64,000 nt of DNA from Spirosoma endophyticum (GCF_900112365.1 NZ_FOLQ01000020.1:47055-111054); one strand, 5' to 3'; shown: positions 35,536 to 44,158, counted from the first letter of the stretch. Numbers and translations: made by a program. Notes: generated by a model not told the origin, from the sequence alone.

Positions 35536-36030
35536 ATGAAAGACAATCTGTTAACAACAACCACCGCTGACCAGGGGGCCTGTGTATCGGTGATGGGGGG
35601 AACCTACCGGCTCGTCATTACGGGCCAGCAAACCAATGGCGCTTACGCCGTTATTGACATGCTCATCCCGCCCGGTGGCGGACCTGGCCCCCACGCCCAC
35701 CCTGATTTTCATGAATCCTTCCACGTGCTGGAGGGGGAAGTTGAAGTCAAGACGGAAGTAGGAACGTACCAGGCCCGGAAGGGCGATTTCCTGAACATAC
35801 CGACCGGGGGCATGGTCCACGGGTTTAAAAATAAATCGGACCAGCTCGCTCGGCTGTGGTGCGTAGTCGTACCGGCGGGTTTAGAAAATTTTTTTCAGGA
35901 AGTGGGGACGCCAGTGGCAGCGGGGACGTTTTTGCCACCGCCGTCGCTGGGTCCCGATGACATCAAGCGGTTGGCGGCCATTGCTCAGAAATACGGCCAG
36001 CAAGTATTCCCCCCTAACTATTTAGGCTAG
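35536..36030 (+). CDS. Cupin-domain protein
   Basis: The ATG at 35536 follows GAAGAGA; a TTG three codons earlier is less likely. The 164-residue protein has a single cupin barrel with both motifs: GPGPHAHPDFHESFHVLEGE (metal-binding His, His, Glu) and GDFLNIPTGGMVHGF (His). It probably binds Fe, Mn or Zn. Reaction unknown; quercetinase-like and sensor cupins look the same at this level. The AraC gene starts 18 bases after its stop, so the two are likely one operon. Confidence 0.8.
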   Translation: MKDNLLTTTTADQGACVSVMGGTYRLVITGQQTNGAYAVIDMLIPPGGGPGPHAHPDFHESFHVLEGEVEVKTEVGTYQARKGDFLNIPTGGMVHGFKNKSDQLARLWCVVVPAGLENFFQEVGTPVAAGTFLPPPSLGPDDIKRLAAIAQKYGQQVFPPNYLG

Positions 36031-36048
36031 CCAGCCGAGGTTATCTGC

Positions 36049-36786
36049 ATGGAAAATTCGCTTGACAATCCATTTATATTGGCCCTGACGGCCCGCAATC
36101 TAACCGTCGAGATTCATCAGCACTCCGCCTACCAGATCGTCCTGTCCAATGACGAGTCCTTTGATTCAACGCTAAATGGGCAGTTACATAGGGCTATTCG
36201 TGGCTTTTTGATCAAGCCGCAAGTTACCCATCTGTGCATAGCGGAGAACGGGACGCTGAGCGTCTTGAACATTGAGCCTTATTCCAACGTCGGTTTGGCG
36301 CTTTCAGGCCGCTTTGCGGACGACCAGGATTGTCTTATTTTTCATTCGAAGGAAGACGTTCGCCAGTTCTTTCAGCTCGACACCAGTCCGTTTACGATAC
36401 ATACCATCATCAGCGCTTTACTGGCAACCGTAGTGACTACGCCTTATGATGAACGGGTGACCAGCATGGTGAACTACATTCGAACCCACTATTTCGAGCG
36501 CGACATCTCTCCCCAAACATTTGCGGATATGGTCTTTTTGTCCCCTTCCCGGCTAGCCGCCCTGTTTAAAGAGCAGACCGGCAGCAGCTTATCCAGATAT
36601 TTGCTGTGGACCCGGCTCCGGCAGGCGATCTATACCATTCTTTCCCAAAAGGATCAAGCCTTAACGGATGTGGCTTATGACACGGGGTTTTATGACCTCC
36701 CCCAGTTTAATAAGTACATGCACGACATGTTTGGTATGCCCCCCATCGCGCTGAAGCAGAACAGTGATTTGATACAAGTCTATTAA
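36049..36786 (+). CDS. AraC-family regulator, candidate controller of the 20-bp-element regulon
   Basis: This 245-residue protein has a short N-terminal sensing part (AYQIVLSNDESFDSTL, RGFLIKPQVTHLCI) resembling the cupin-like AraC_binding domain, and C-terminal HTHs at about 145-245 (ISPQTFADMVFLSPSRLAAL, VAYDTGFYDLPQFNKYMHD, MFGMPPIAL). The first copy of the AACAG...CAAGT element overlaps its final codons. It directly precedes the quinone reductase gene and sits among all four target genes, so it is the most likely regulator. This is inference from position. Confidence 0.85.
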   Translation: MENSLDNPFILALTARNLTVEIHQHSAYQIVLSNDESFDSTLNGQLHRAIRGFLIKPQVTHLCIAENGTLSVLNIEPYSNVGLALSGRFADDQDCLIFHSKEDVRQFFQLDTSPFTIHTIISALLATVVTTPYDERVTSMVNYIRTHYFERDISPQTFADMVFLSPSRLAALFKEQTGSSLSRYLLWTRLRQAIYTILSQKDQALTDVAYDTGFYDLPQFNKYMHDMFGMPPIALKQNSDLIQVY

Positions 36787-36806
36787 CCGCTAGCCGCCCA
36801 CCTTTG
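36760..36806 (+). promoter_or_regulatory. Operator/promoter of the quinone reductase gene (element copy 1)
   Basis: AACAGTGATTTGATACAAGT (36760-36779), then 19 bases, then CACCTTTG (36799-36806), close to the Bacteroidetes -7 box TAnnTTTG. The start codon lies 60 bases after the element. It overlaps the end of the upstream AraC coding sequence. Same layout as three other copies. Confidence 0.75.
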
Positions 36807-36839
36807 TGCTATCATAAGACAGACAAAACCGACTAGACC

Positions 36840-37784
36840 ATGAAAGCGATTACGTACAAAGCATTTGGCGGCACAGATGTATTAGAAATTACCGATGAAC
36901 CCCAGCCGGTTATCCAAGCTGACCAGGTGTTGGTCCACGTGAAAGCGGTGGCCATTAACCCCCTGGATTGGAAAATCAGAAAGGGCGAGATGAAGCTGAT
37001 GTCGGGTTCGCGCTTTCCCAAGCACACCGGAACCGATTTTGCCGGTATTGTAGTGGCCATTGGCTCATCGGTTACTAGCGTCAAGGAAGGCGATGCGGTT
37101 TTTGGTACGGTAAAAAACAACATGAAGGAAGGCGTACTGGGCGAATACGTGGCGGTGCCGTCCACCCTGGTTTGGAAAAAGCCGGTCGCAATTAATTTCG
37201 TTCAGGCTGCGTCTATTCCTACGGTGGGGGCGGCTGCGGTGATGGCGTTGCAGAAAATAGGTAAAACCACGACCCAATCGCGGGTTTTAGTCAATGGAGC
37301 CGCTGGCGGTTTTGGCATGTTTTTACTCCAGCTGCTCAAACGGAACGGCGCAAATACCACGGCCGTAGCCGCCACCCATGCCTTAAGCACCGTCAAGCAA
37401 TGGGGCGCAAATTCGGTGGTGGATTATACAAAGGAAAATGTACTGACCAAAGGCATTACGTATGATGCGGTGGTGGATTTGTCCGGAAAAATGGGCTACA
37501 AAAAAGCCCAACAGCTTATGAACGTCAACTCCGTATTTATTGATCCGATTCCCAATCCGGTTGACATTCTGCTCACGCCTATTAAAAATTTATTCAGCAG
37601 TAAAAAGCACGTGGTACTGCTGAGCACACCGGCAAGAGAAACAATCGATTTTTTGGTGAAAGCTATTAACGATGGGTTAGACATTGAAGTCAGTAACGTA
37701 TTTCCGTTTGCGCAAAGCAAAGAAGCGTATGACTACGCCGAAAAAGGGGGGTACATTGGTAAAGTAGCCATCGACGTAAACTAG
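36840..37784 (+). CDS. NAD(P)H-dependent zinc-free quinone oxidoreductase (MDR family)
   Basis: This 314-residue enzyme has an N-terminal GroES-like domain (PLDWKIRKGEMKLMSGSRFP, HTGTDFAGIVVAIG) and a Rossmann domain with VNGAAGGFGMFLLQLLKRNG. No zinc-binding Cys/His set is seen, which fits the quinone reductase branch. It reduces quinones or reactive enones with NADPH. It carries the 20-bp element upstream, so is part of the proposed regulon. Confidence 0.88.
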   Translation: MKAITYKAFGGTDVLEITDEPQPVIQADQVLVHVKAVAINPLDWKIRKGEMKLMSGSRFPKHTGTDFAGIVVAIGSSVTSVKEGDAVFGTVKNNMKEGVLGEYVAVPSTLVWKKPVAINFVQAASIPTVGAAAVMALQKIGKTTTQSRVLVNGAAGGFGMFLLQLLKRNGANTTAVAATHALSTVKQWGANSVVDYTKENVLTKGITYDAVVDLSGKMGYKKAQQLMNVNSVFIDPIPNPVDILLTPIKNLFSSKKHVVLLSTPARETIDFLVKAINDGLDIEVSNVFPFAQSKEAYDYAEKGGYIGKVAIDVN

Positions 37785-37848
37785 CCATCCGTTCCAAAAG
37801 ATTTACGTAGGAATCTAGAGTCAAACATTGCATCATAATCGTGTTTTA

Positions 37849-37894
37849 GTGCCGCAGCGCTATCGGGTTAAATCACCCGATAGCGCTGCGGCAC
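37849..37894. terminator. Perfect 20-bp hairpin after the quinone reductase gene
   Basis: GTGCCGCAGCGCTATCGGGT (37849-37868) and its exact reverse complement (37875-37894) around a six-base loop. The T-tract is short (TTTCATT). Probably a terminator insulating the next promoter. Confidence 0.7.
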
Positions 37895-37969
37895 TTTCAT
37901 TGATTCCGCTTCCATCGCCACTGATACGCGATCGAAAAAACGGTGCGCTGCGGAGAGTCAATTTTTGAG

Positions 37970-38016
37970 AACAGTGATTTGATACAAGTCTGTCCAGATT
38001 TATCAAGCCAATTTTG
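37970..38016 (+). promoter_or_regulatory. Operator/promoter of the SRPBCC gene (element copy 2)
   Basis: AACAGTGATTTGATACAAGT (37970-37989), identical to copy 1 over the full 20 bases and 2-3 more on the right. CAATTTTG lies 19 bases later (38009-38016), and the ATG at 38054 is 64 bases downstream. Confidence 0.75.
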
Positions 38017-38053
38017 CTTCGTAATCAATCAGGAAAAACTACCTAATACGGAC

Positions 38054-38659
38054 ATGAAAACGCAGACAAATTTAGGGCAGGGTAATAGAAGAAATCCGGA
38101 AACGACAATTACCATGATTGTTAAGGCGCCAATCGACCAAGCCTTTCACTACATCGCACCCATCAATCTGATGCACATTTTTCGCGGAAATGCGCTGATT
38201 CCGGCCATCGTTAACACCAGCGTAAAAGAAGGCTGGAACCGGGCCGGTCTGGTCAGAACCGTGTATTTCAAAGATGGGTCAACTTCCCAGGAGAGCCTGT
38301 TGACCATGAATGTCCCGACCTCCTTTTCCTACAAGAATGAGCACTTTTCTTCCCTCGTGTTGTCGGCATTACTCCAACGGCTGGAAGGTGAGTGGCTATT
38401 CACGGATTTGGGCAACGACAGAACCCAAATTGACTGGACCTACCGGGCTATTCCGACCAATCTCCTGGCTAGTCTGGTGGTTCGATTGGTCCTGATGCGG
38501 GCGGTGCGTTCGATGCTAGTCGATGCCTTAACGATTACCAAAGATGATTTGGAAAGTGGACAGTTGGCTGGCGGAACGACCTGGACAACCCAACCGTCCG
38601 AACAGGGATCTGATACAAGTTTATCCATTGCCGAACAGCCCGTTTTGCTTCGTAATTAA
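38054..38659 (+). CDS. SRPBCC/START-fold lipid- or ligand-binding protein
   Basis: The ATG at 38054 is chosen; the frame also opens at 37943, but that extension only translates the upstream element. The 201-residue protein shows the SRPBCC pattern: VKAPIDQAFHYIAPINLMHI, GWNRAGLVRTVYFKDG, FSYKNEHFSSLVLSALLQRL, EGEWLFTDLGNDRTQIDWTY and a long C-terminal helix. Members bind hydrophobic ligands or act as cyclases. Function here unknown. The last codons contain copy 3 of the 20-bp element serving the next gene. Confidence 0.8.
   Translation: MKTQTNLGQGNRRNPETTITMIVKAPIDQAFHYIAPINLMHIFRGNALIPAIVNTSVKEGWNRAGLVRTVYFKDGSTSQESLLTMNVPTSFSYKNEHFSSLVLSALLQRLEGEWLFTDLGNDRTQIDWTYRAIPTNLLASLVVRLVLMRAVRSMLVDALTITKDDLESGQLAGGTTWTTQPSEQGSDTSLSIAEQPVLLRN
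38601..38647 (+). promoter_or_regulatory. Operator/promoter of the NmrA gene (element copy 3)
   Basis: AACAGGGATCTGATACAAGT (38601-38620), with CCGTTTTG 19 bases later (38640-38647) and the ATG at 38684 63 bases after the element. It lies inside the 3' end of the SRPBCC gene, in a different reading from copy 1, so selection must be for DNA rather than protein. The flank TTTTGCTTCGTAAT is shared with copy 2. Confidence 0.72.
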
Positions 38660-38683
38660 TCCACCATTTAAACCAGGAAGACC

Positions 38684-39568
38684 ATGATTTTAGTAACCGG
38701 CGCTAATGGTCATCTGGGCCGCGCCATCATCCATGCACTGCTGGAAAAAGGCGTCCGCCCTGAAACCATCGCTGGGTTGGTCAGAGAAAAAGCAAACGCT
38801 CAGGACTTACAGGCGACAGGCATCGAGTTGCGGGTTGGCGATTACGATTGGTACCCAACGCTGGTCCGTGCCTTTCAAGGCGTCGAGCAGTTGATCTTCG
38901 TATCAGGAACGGACTTGAGCATCCGGCTGGAGCAACACGAAAGCGTCATCACTGCCGTCAAGGAGGTAGGCGTCAAGCAACTAGTATACACCAGTTTCTT
39001 CGATGAGCACCACGTGCAGGACTCCCCCTTCGGGTTTGTCTCGTCATCCGTCACCGCAACGGATGTACTCATTAAAGAGAGTGGTATCCCTTACACGCTC
39101 CTTAAAGACAACCTGTACCTGGAATTGCTACCGATGCTGCTAGGAAAGCAGGTCCTGCAAGCGGGTATTTATCTGCCCGCCGGAGCGGGGAAGGCGGCCT
39201 TTGTCACCCAGGCTGATATTGCCGATGCGGTAGCGACGGTAGTGACCCAGGCTGGGCACCTCAACAAAGAATATACGATCAGCAACACGGAAAACGTGTC
39301 GTTCGCCCAGATTGCCAGCCTGTTGAGTGAACAGACCGGCACGAGCATTCCCTACACCAGTCCTTCCCGGACGGACTACGTGGCGACGATGGTTAAGAGT
39401 GGCCTTTCCAACCAATTAGTCAGCCTCATCTCCGGTCTCGCCGAGGCTATTGGGGTAGGCGAGTTTTACAGCTCGTCAACGGATCTGGAAAGGCTGCTGG
39501 GCCGCAAGCCAGTATCTGCCAAACTGTTCTTACAACGGGCGTACCAAAATACCACCTCCATTCTTTAA
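38684..39568 (+). CDS. NmrA/QorB-like NAD(P)H-binding oxidoreductase
   Basis: This 294-residue atypical short-chain dehydrogenase starts MILVTGANGHLGRAIIHALL, with the NADPH glycine motif GxxGHLG. LQATGIELRVGDYDWYPTLV, VKQLVYTSFFDEHHVQDSPF and LLKDNLYLELLPMLLG match the E. coli QorB (quinone reductase 2) family. The catalytic Tyr-Lys pair of classical SDRs is absent, as is normal in NmrA proteins. The Old Yellow Enzyme gene follows 27 bases later in the same transcript. Confidence 0.87.
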   Translation: MILVTGANGHLGRAIIHALLEKGVRPETIAGLVREKANAQDLQATGIELRVGDYDWYPTLVRAFQGVEQLIFVSGTDLSIRLEQHESVITAVKEVGVKQLVYTSFFDEHHVQDSPFGFVSSSVTATDVLIKESGIPYTLLKDNLYLELLPMLLGKQVLQAGIYLPAGAGKAAFVTQADIADAVATVVTQAGHLNKEYTISNTENVSFAQIASLLSEQTGTSIPYTSPSRTDYVATMVKSGLSNQLVSLISGLAEAIGVGEFYSSSTDLERLLGRKPVSAKLFLQRAYQNTTSIL

Positions 39569-39595
39569 CCCATTACCCATCAAATCGAACATAGT

Positions 39596-40678
39596 ATGAA
39601 ATTATTGGAACCAGCGCAGATAGGTACTCTGCGCGTAAAGAACCGGATGGTCATGTCCGCCATGACGCGCAGCCGGGCCGACCAGAACGGCGTCGTAGGT
39701 GATTTGCAGGTGCAGTACTACACCCAGCGCGTAAGTGCCGGCCTAATCATTACGGAAGCCATCAACATCAGCCCCGATGCTATCGGCAGTCCATTGACCC
39801 CGGGCCTTTTTACGCCCGCTCAGATCGAGGCTTGGCAAAAAGTAACCACCGCCGTACACGAGCAGGGTGGCCTGATTATCGCTCAGCTCTGGCATACGGG
39901 CCGGGCCGGGCATTCGACTGACCGCAAGGGCGTGCTGCCGGTAGCCCCGTCGGCGGTTGCGATCACGGGTGCGCAGCATTTTACCTCACAGGGACCGAAA
40001 GACTATGAGACGCCACGGGCGCTGGACCTTGACGAAATTGAGCAAATCATAACGGACTATGGTCAGGCGGCCCGTAATGCCCTCACCGCTGGCTTTGATG
40101 GGGTAGAGCTACACGCGGCCAACGGCTATCTGCCCAACCAGTTTTTAGCTGATAGCACAAACCGGCGAACGGACCAATACGGCGGTAATATCGCTAACAA
40201 AGCCCGGTTCATCCTTGAGGTGATGCAGGAGTTGATCCGGGCCGTCGGTGGCGATAAAGTGGGTATCAAGCTTTCGCCCTTTCATCCTTACGGCGGCATT
40301 CTATTCGACGATCCGGTAGCCACCTTTGCGTATTTGATCGAGCAGCTTAATCAACTGGATTTTGCCTACGTAGAGCTGATGAAGCGTAGCCCGTTGTTCC
40401 CCGTGCCGCACTACCCAACCGAGGACGAAATTGACCTGTTCGGCCCGCAGATTACCCACACGCTTATCGCCAACAGCGGCTACGACAAAGCCTCGGGGGA
40501 AGCCGAGCTTACAAAAGGGATTGCTAAGCTCATTTCGTACGGGACTCTGTTTTTAGCGAACCCCGACCTGCCCCGGCGGTTCGAGCTGGATGCGCCCCTG
40601 AATCAGCCTGACCGCGCCACGATGTTCGGTGGGGGCGAACAGGGCTACGTTGATTATCCCTTCCTAACGGCTCACTAA
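39596..40678 (+). CDS. Old Yellow Enzyme-type alkene reductase (NemA-like)
   Basis: This 360-residue flavoprotein is a TIM barrel starting MKLLEPAQIGTLRVKNRMVM and SAMTRSRADQNG. FMN binding is visible in IAQLWHTGRAGHS and the substrate site in GVELHAANGYLPNQFLADST then NRRTDQYGG. OYEs reduce activated alkenes, nitro-esters and quinone-like electrophiles with NADPH. It lies 27 bases after the NmrA gene in an operon driven by element copy 3, which supports a shared detoxification role. Confidence 0.92.
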   Translation: MKLLEPAQIGTLRVKNRMVMSAMTRSRADQNGVVGDLQVQYYTQRVSAGLIITEAINISPDAIGSPLTPGLFTPAQIEAWQKVTTAVHEQGGLIIAQLWHTGRAGHSTDRKGVLPVAPSAVAITGAQHFTSQGPKDYETPRALDLDEIEQIITDYGQAARNALTAGFDGVELHAANGYLPNQFLADSTNRRTDQYGGNIANKARFILEVMQELIRAVGGDKVGIKLSPFHPYGGILFDDPVATFAYLIEQLNQLDFAYVELMKRSPLFPVPHYPTEDEIDLFGPQITHTLIANSGYDKASGEAELTKGIAKLISYGTLFLANPDLPRRFELDAPLNQPDRATMFGGGEQGYVDYPFLTAH

Positions 40679-40855
40679 GTAGTCTGGTTGGACGAAATGC
40701 CGATGACGAGCCGGCGCCTGTAGCGACGCGGGGAAGCGGTCTGACCGATTGCGCAACCGGCAACCCACTGCTTTATCCTGCGCCTGTGTGGAAAGGTAAA
40801 GCGCTTACCAAATTTAATTAACTGGGGTGCGGTAGCACCCCTAAACAAGACACTC

Positions 40856-41758
40856 ATGAAACGATTTTTGATGATCAGCTCGCTGGCCGTTCTGAGCCAA
40901 CTGGTTTATATCAGCGCCACGGCGCAAAGCGTCGCCGACAGCAGTCGGCAAAAGATTGCCGGGGAACGGACTTACTACGAAACGTTAGGCAAGATTTATC
41001 CAGCCGACGCTTCGGTCCCCGTTGCCGAAACGAGCCTTGCCGGCGTGAAGAGCTACTGGTTCAACAAACCGCTGCTCAACCAGAAACATATTGTCATTTA
41101 CCTGCACGGGGGTATGTACGCACTGGGTAGTATCAATTCCTACTGGGCTATGGTGAGCCATCTAGCCAAACGCTTGAATCTGCCCATTGTCTACGTTGAG
41201 TACTCATTATCGCCGGAACACCCCTATCCGGCAGCGGTTAACGAGAATTTGGCTGTCTACCGGGCGTTACAAAAGGCTTATCCGGGCTACAAATTCTCAA
41301 TCATCGGCGATAGTGCGGGCGGTGGCCTGGCTGTCCAGTTGGTGAACAGCAGCGTGGAAGCGAAGCTACCAGTCCCCGCTTCGCTAGCGTTGATTTCGCC
41401 GTGGGTGGACTTAAAGACCCGAAATGAATCGTACGCCAGCAAGCAGGCCGCTGATCCAATCCTGAGCAGGAAGATGCTCCATGATCATGCCCTGCTTTAC
41501 AACCCAGCCACGAACAAGGCGGCTGATCCGAGTGAATTAACGTTCAAAACATTTCCGCCGGTATTGGTATTGGTCGGTACGGATGAAGTACTGAATGATG
41601 ACGCCAAAAACTTCTACCAGGTGATTAAACTCATCCAGCCACGAGCGAAGTTGAAAGAGTTTGAGGGCCAGAAACACGTTTGGCCGGTTTCGAGTATCGA
41701 TTCTAAGGCATCCGTTGAAGCGCTACGTGATATTGACGCCTTTGTTAAGGCAAACTAA
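40856..41758 (+). CDS. Exported HSL-family esterase/lipase
   Basis: This 300-residue hydrolase has a signal peptide (MKRFLMISSLAVLSQLVYIS, cleavage after ATA) and the hormone-sensitive-lipase motifs: YLHGGMYALGS (oxyanion HGG), nucleophile GDSAGGGLA, the acid in VGTDEVLNDDA and the His in GQKHVWPV. It would cleave short acyl esters in the periplasm. It has its own upstream gap of about 180 bases; no 20-bp element is seen there. A hairpin terminator follows directly. Confidence 0.87.
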   Translation: MKRFLMISSLAVLSQLVYISATAQSVADSSRQKIAGERTYYETLGKIYPADASVPVAETSLAGVKSYWFNKPLLNQKHIVIYLHGGMYALGSINSYWAMVSHLAKRLNLPIVYVEYSLSPEHPYPAAVNENLAVYRALQKAYPGYKFSIIGDSAGGGLAVQLVNSSVEAKLPVPASLALISPWVDLKTRNESYASKQAADPILSRKMLHDHALLYNPATNKAADPSELTFKTFPPVLVLVGTDEVLNDDAKNFYQVIKLIQPRAKLKEFEGQKHVWPVSSIDSKASVEALRDIDAFVKAN

Positions 41759-41764
41759 GCCCAA

Positions 41765-41821
41765 GCAAAGGCTGGGGGCAGCAATGGGTAGTGACTGTCC
41801 CAGGCTGCTCCCAGCCTTTGC
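41765..41821 (+). terminator. 18-bp hairpin after the esterase gene
   Basis: GCAAAGGCTGGGGGCAGC (41765-41782) pairs with GCTGCTCCCAGCCTTTGC (41804-41821) with one mismatch. It begins seven bases after the esterase stop. The T-tract is poor. Confidence 0.6.
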
Positions 41822-41957
41822 TCAACCATACCAGGCCATAACTAAAGACGAAGTTGGCTGGCCGTCGTCGCCTATTTCTACTTTATCTCAGCAAGAAGTG
41901 CTACCACGCAAGTAGGGGCAGCCTCTGCTTTATACCAACCATCAAAAAGCTTAGATT

Positions 41958-42368
41958 ATGTATGACAAAAAGGTAGCCATTGTGGTTCTGAACGAGCTGC
42001 TTGCCTGGCAGAAACTGAACGTAGTATCCTTTTTGGCTGGCAGCGTAGCCATTCAGTTTCCCGAGACCCACGGTGAGCCATTCACCACGTCGGATCAGGT
42101 AAACTTCCTGCCCTTCAGCAAGCATCCCACCCTCATCTACAAAGCCGACAGTACAGACAAGCTGCACCGAGCCCTGCACCGGGCTCGGGATCGAGATCTA
42201 GCTATCGGCATTTACACTCGCCCCCTCTTTGAGACTCGATCCGGTGAGGAAAATATCGTCGAAATTGCCCGCCATTCTGTCGATGCGTTAGACTTAGTGG
42301 GCCTTGTTGTCTATGGCGATAATAAAAAGGTAGATAAGGCGCTGGACGGATTGAAATTTCACGATTGA
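41958..42368 (+). CDS. DUF2000 family protein
   Basis: This 136-residue protein (MYDKKVAIVVLNELLAWQKL, NVVSFLAGSVAIQFPETHGE, KLHRALHRARDRDLAIGIYT) fits the DUF2000 pattern, which resembles the peptidyl-tRNA hydrolase 2-like fold. No function is established for the family. It stands alone between the esterase terminator and element copy 4, with about 300 bases after it that hold no gene apart from the element. Confidence 0.7.
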   Translation: MYDKKVAIVVLNELLAWQKLNVVSFLAGSVAIQFPETHGEPFTTSDQVNFLPFSKHPTLIYKADSTDKLHRALHRARDRDLAIGIYTRPLFETRSGEENIVEIARHSVDALDLVGLVVYGDNKKVDKALDGLKFHD

Positions 42369-42583
42369 ACAGGCTAAAACGGACTAGTTAGCCAATACTC
42401 TTGTACCGATCGGTTCAATCTTCCTCTGCGTGGCGCTCATTGCTTGAAGGCTAGACCTAACTAGAAAACGGGAGGAGAAGGAAGGAACGCTTTACGAAAC
42501 AGCGACTGGAGACGAGGTTGGTCATTCGGTGATCAGTACCCCTTCTTCGGTGGGACCACCCTAATGCGCAAGCATATAGCCAC

Positions 42584-42630
42584 AACAGTGATCTGATACA
42601 AGTGCCCTTTTTTTGGCCGTCCTACCTTTG
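42584..42630 (+). promoter_or_regulatory. Operator/promoter of the second NmrA gene (element copy 4)
   Basis: AACAGTGATCTGATACAAGT (42584-42603), then 19 bases, then TACCTTTG (42623-42630), a perfect TAnnTTTG box. The ATG at 42667 lies 63 bases after the element. This copy is in non-coding DNA, and fixes the layout of the other three. Confidence 0.8.
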
Positions 42631-42666
42631 CCCAGGGATTAATGAAAACCCAGTCAAAACAGCAAC

Positions 42667-43560
42667 ATGAAAAAGAAGATAGTAATACTCGGAGCTACCG
42701 GTACGGTAGGTAGTAAAATTGCGGTTATCCTTTTAAGCCAAGGTCATCAGGTAATACTGATGGCCAGGCACACCGAAAAGCTAGCGAATTACCGCAGCTT
42801 AGGCGCTGACGTCAGAACAGGTGATATAACCGATGTAGAAACACTGACTCATACCTTCCGCGAGGCCGACAGCGCGTTCGTGCTGTTACCGGATAATGTA
42901 CAGGCGGAGAACACCAGAGCGTATCAGCGAAACGTGACCGGCAAGCTGATTAAAGCCATCAAAAATTCAGGTATCCAATACATTGTTAATATGAGTAGCC
43001 TGGGATCTCATATGCATGAGGGTAATGGCATGATGGGGGGTACTGGTGAGCAGGAAGTAAGATTAAACCAGCTGACGAATGTCAATGTACTACACCTGCG
43101 TTCGGCCTATTTTATGGAAAATTTCTTAAGAACGATCGGTCTGGTTAAAAAAATGGGGATCAACGGTACAGCCGCCGACAGCGACCACGCGGTCCCGATG
43201 GTAGCGACACAAGACGTAGCCGAAATCGCGGCTTCGCATTTAGCAAACCTTGATTTCACAGGGAAAAGCGTTCAGCCAGTGATGGGGCCTAGAGACTATA
43301 CCTACAGAGAGTTTACCAGCCTAATCGGGGCGGCTATTGGCTTGCCTGATCTGGCTTATGTGCAGCTACCCGTGGCGCAGGTAAAGCAAACATTCCTCAA
43401 CAATGGGGTTGCCGAGGATTTTGTCAACAATCTGCTGGAGATGGCAACAGCGATCAAGACGGGCTTTATGAATTATCAGCAGCGGGATAAGTCAACGACC
43501 ACGCCAACCACTGCGGAGGATTTCGTAAACAAGGTTTATCTACCAGCCTACCAAAGGTGA
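42667..43560 (+). CDS. NmrA-family NAD(P)H-binding protein
   Basis: This 297-residue atypical SDR begins MKKKIVILGATGTVGSKIAV (glycine motif GATGTVG). QVILMARHTEKLANYRSLGA then DVRTGDITDVE, YIVNMSSLGSHMHEGNGMMG and VLHLRSAYFMENFLR are typical of the NmrA/azoreductase-like branch. It is a paralogue in fold, not a near copy, of the one at 38684. The 20-bp element lies upstream. It may reduce quinones or sense the NADP+/NADPH state. Confidence 0.85.
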   Translation: MKKKIVILGATGTVGSKIAVILLSQGHQVILMARHTEKLANYRSLGADVRTGDITDVETLTHTFREADSAFVLLPDNVQAENTRAYQRNVTGKLIKAIKNSGIQYIVNMSSLGSHMHEGNGMMGGTGEQEVRLNQLTNVNVLHLRSAYFMENFLRTIGLVKKMGINGTAADSDHAVPMVATQDVAEIAASHLANLDFTGKSVQPVMGPRDYTYREFTSLIGAAIGLPDLAYVQLPVAQVKQTFLNNGVAEDFVNNLLEMATAIKTGFMNYQQRDKSTTTPTTAEDFVNKVYLPAYQR

Positions 43561-43643
43561 TAGCGAATAATCCATTCGGGCTATTGAATCACGATTGGGT
43601 CTATAAAACAGTCTACCAAGTAGTAAACAAATAGTACAATACG

Positions 43644-43886
43644 ATAAAAACAGCACTCGTTACCGGAGCCAACAAAGGGATTGGTCTGGAAACCACCAGA
43701 CAGCTTTTGCAAGAAGGGTTTTATGTTTATCTGGGAAGCCGTGACTTACAAAACGGGCTAAAAGCGGTTGACGATTTAAAATCAATGGGTCTGACCAACG
43801 TAGAAGTCGTCGAGTTGGATGTAACAGAAGAAAGCTCCGTCAAAGCTGCCCGTGAAGCGATTGGTCGCAAGACCAGCATTTTTTAA
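43644..43886 (+). pseudogene. Short-chain dehydrogenase fragment cut by a repeat arm
   Basis: The frame reads TALVTGANKGIGLETTRQLL, QEGFYVYLGSRDLQNG, VVELDVTEESSVKAAREAIG then RKTSIF and stop: the N-terminal 80 residues of a classical SDR (TGxxxGIG, then the strand-4 Asp region). The start codon is lost (ATA where ATG is expected). The sequence departs from the family where the repeat's GCATTTTTTAAG begins. The catalytic Ser-Tyr-Lys part is absent from the window. Non-functional. Confidence 0.8.
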
Positions 43887-43968
43887 GAATGTAATTTTAA
43901 TATCTTTCAAGCTCTACCAGTAGCATACGGTAGGCTACGAATAGCGGTTGACAGTTATTAAAACAAGC
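43876..43968. repeat. Compound repeat arms, two in inverted orientation (copy 9, no core)
   Basis: A right arm (TTTTAATATCTTTCAAG then CCAGTAGCATACGG, ending 43930) abuts a left arm (TAGGCTACGAATAGCGG then TTGACAGTTATTAAAACAAG, 43931-43968). The two are inverted about 43930. It looks like the end of one unit joined to the beginning of another. It truncates the SDR gene. Confidence 0.65.
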
Positions 43969-44097
43969 TGTCCGATTAAACACCACTTATTAAGATCTGA
44001 TTCCTTTTCCCATACCTATTAGTTTTTGACTCAAATCAACCAGCGTTTGGTGAGAATTTGTCTGTTCGACTTGATCTCATACTATTTTAATATTTAG

Positions 44098-44145
44098 CTA
44101 GTTGTCCCGCCCCGGCTTACTGGTCCACCGGGGCGGGACAACTAG
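44098..44145 (-). terminator. 18-bp hairpin ending the MarR operon
   Basis: CTAGTTGTCCCGCCCCGG (44098-44115) and its exact reverse complement (44128-44145), loop of 12 bases. It lies 13 bases beyond the MarR stop on its transcript. Downstream on the minus strand the sequence is AT-rich. Confidence 0.75.
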
Positions 44146-44158
44146 GGGCATTTACTGT

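Noticed and set aside
37943..38053. Upstream extension of the SRPBCC gene
   Set aside because: It translates the 20-bp element and promoter (NSDLIQV...). The same peptide at the end of the AraC gene is a by-product of the shared DNA element, not protein homology.
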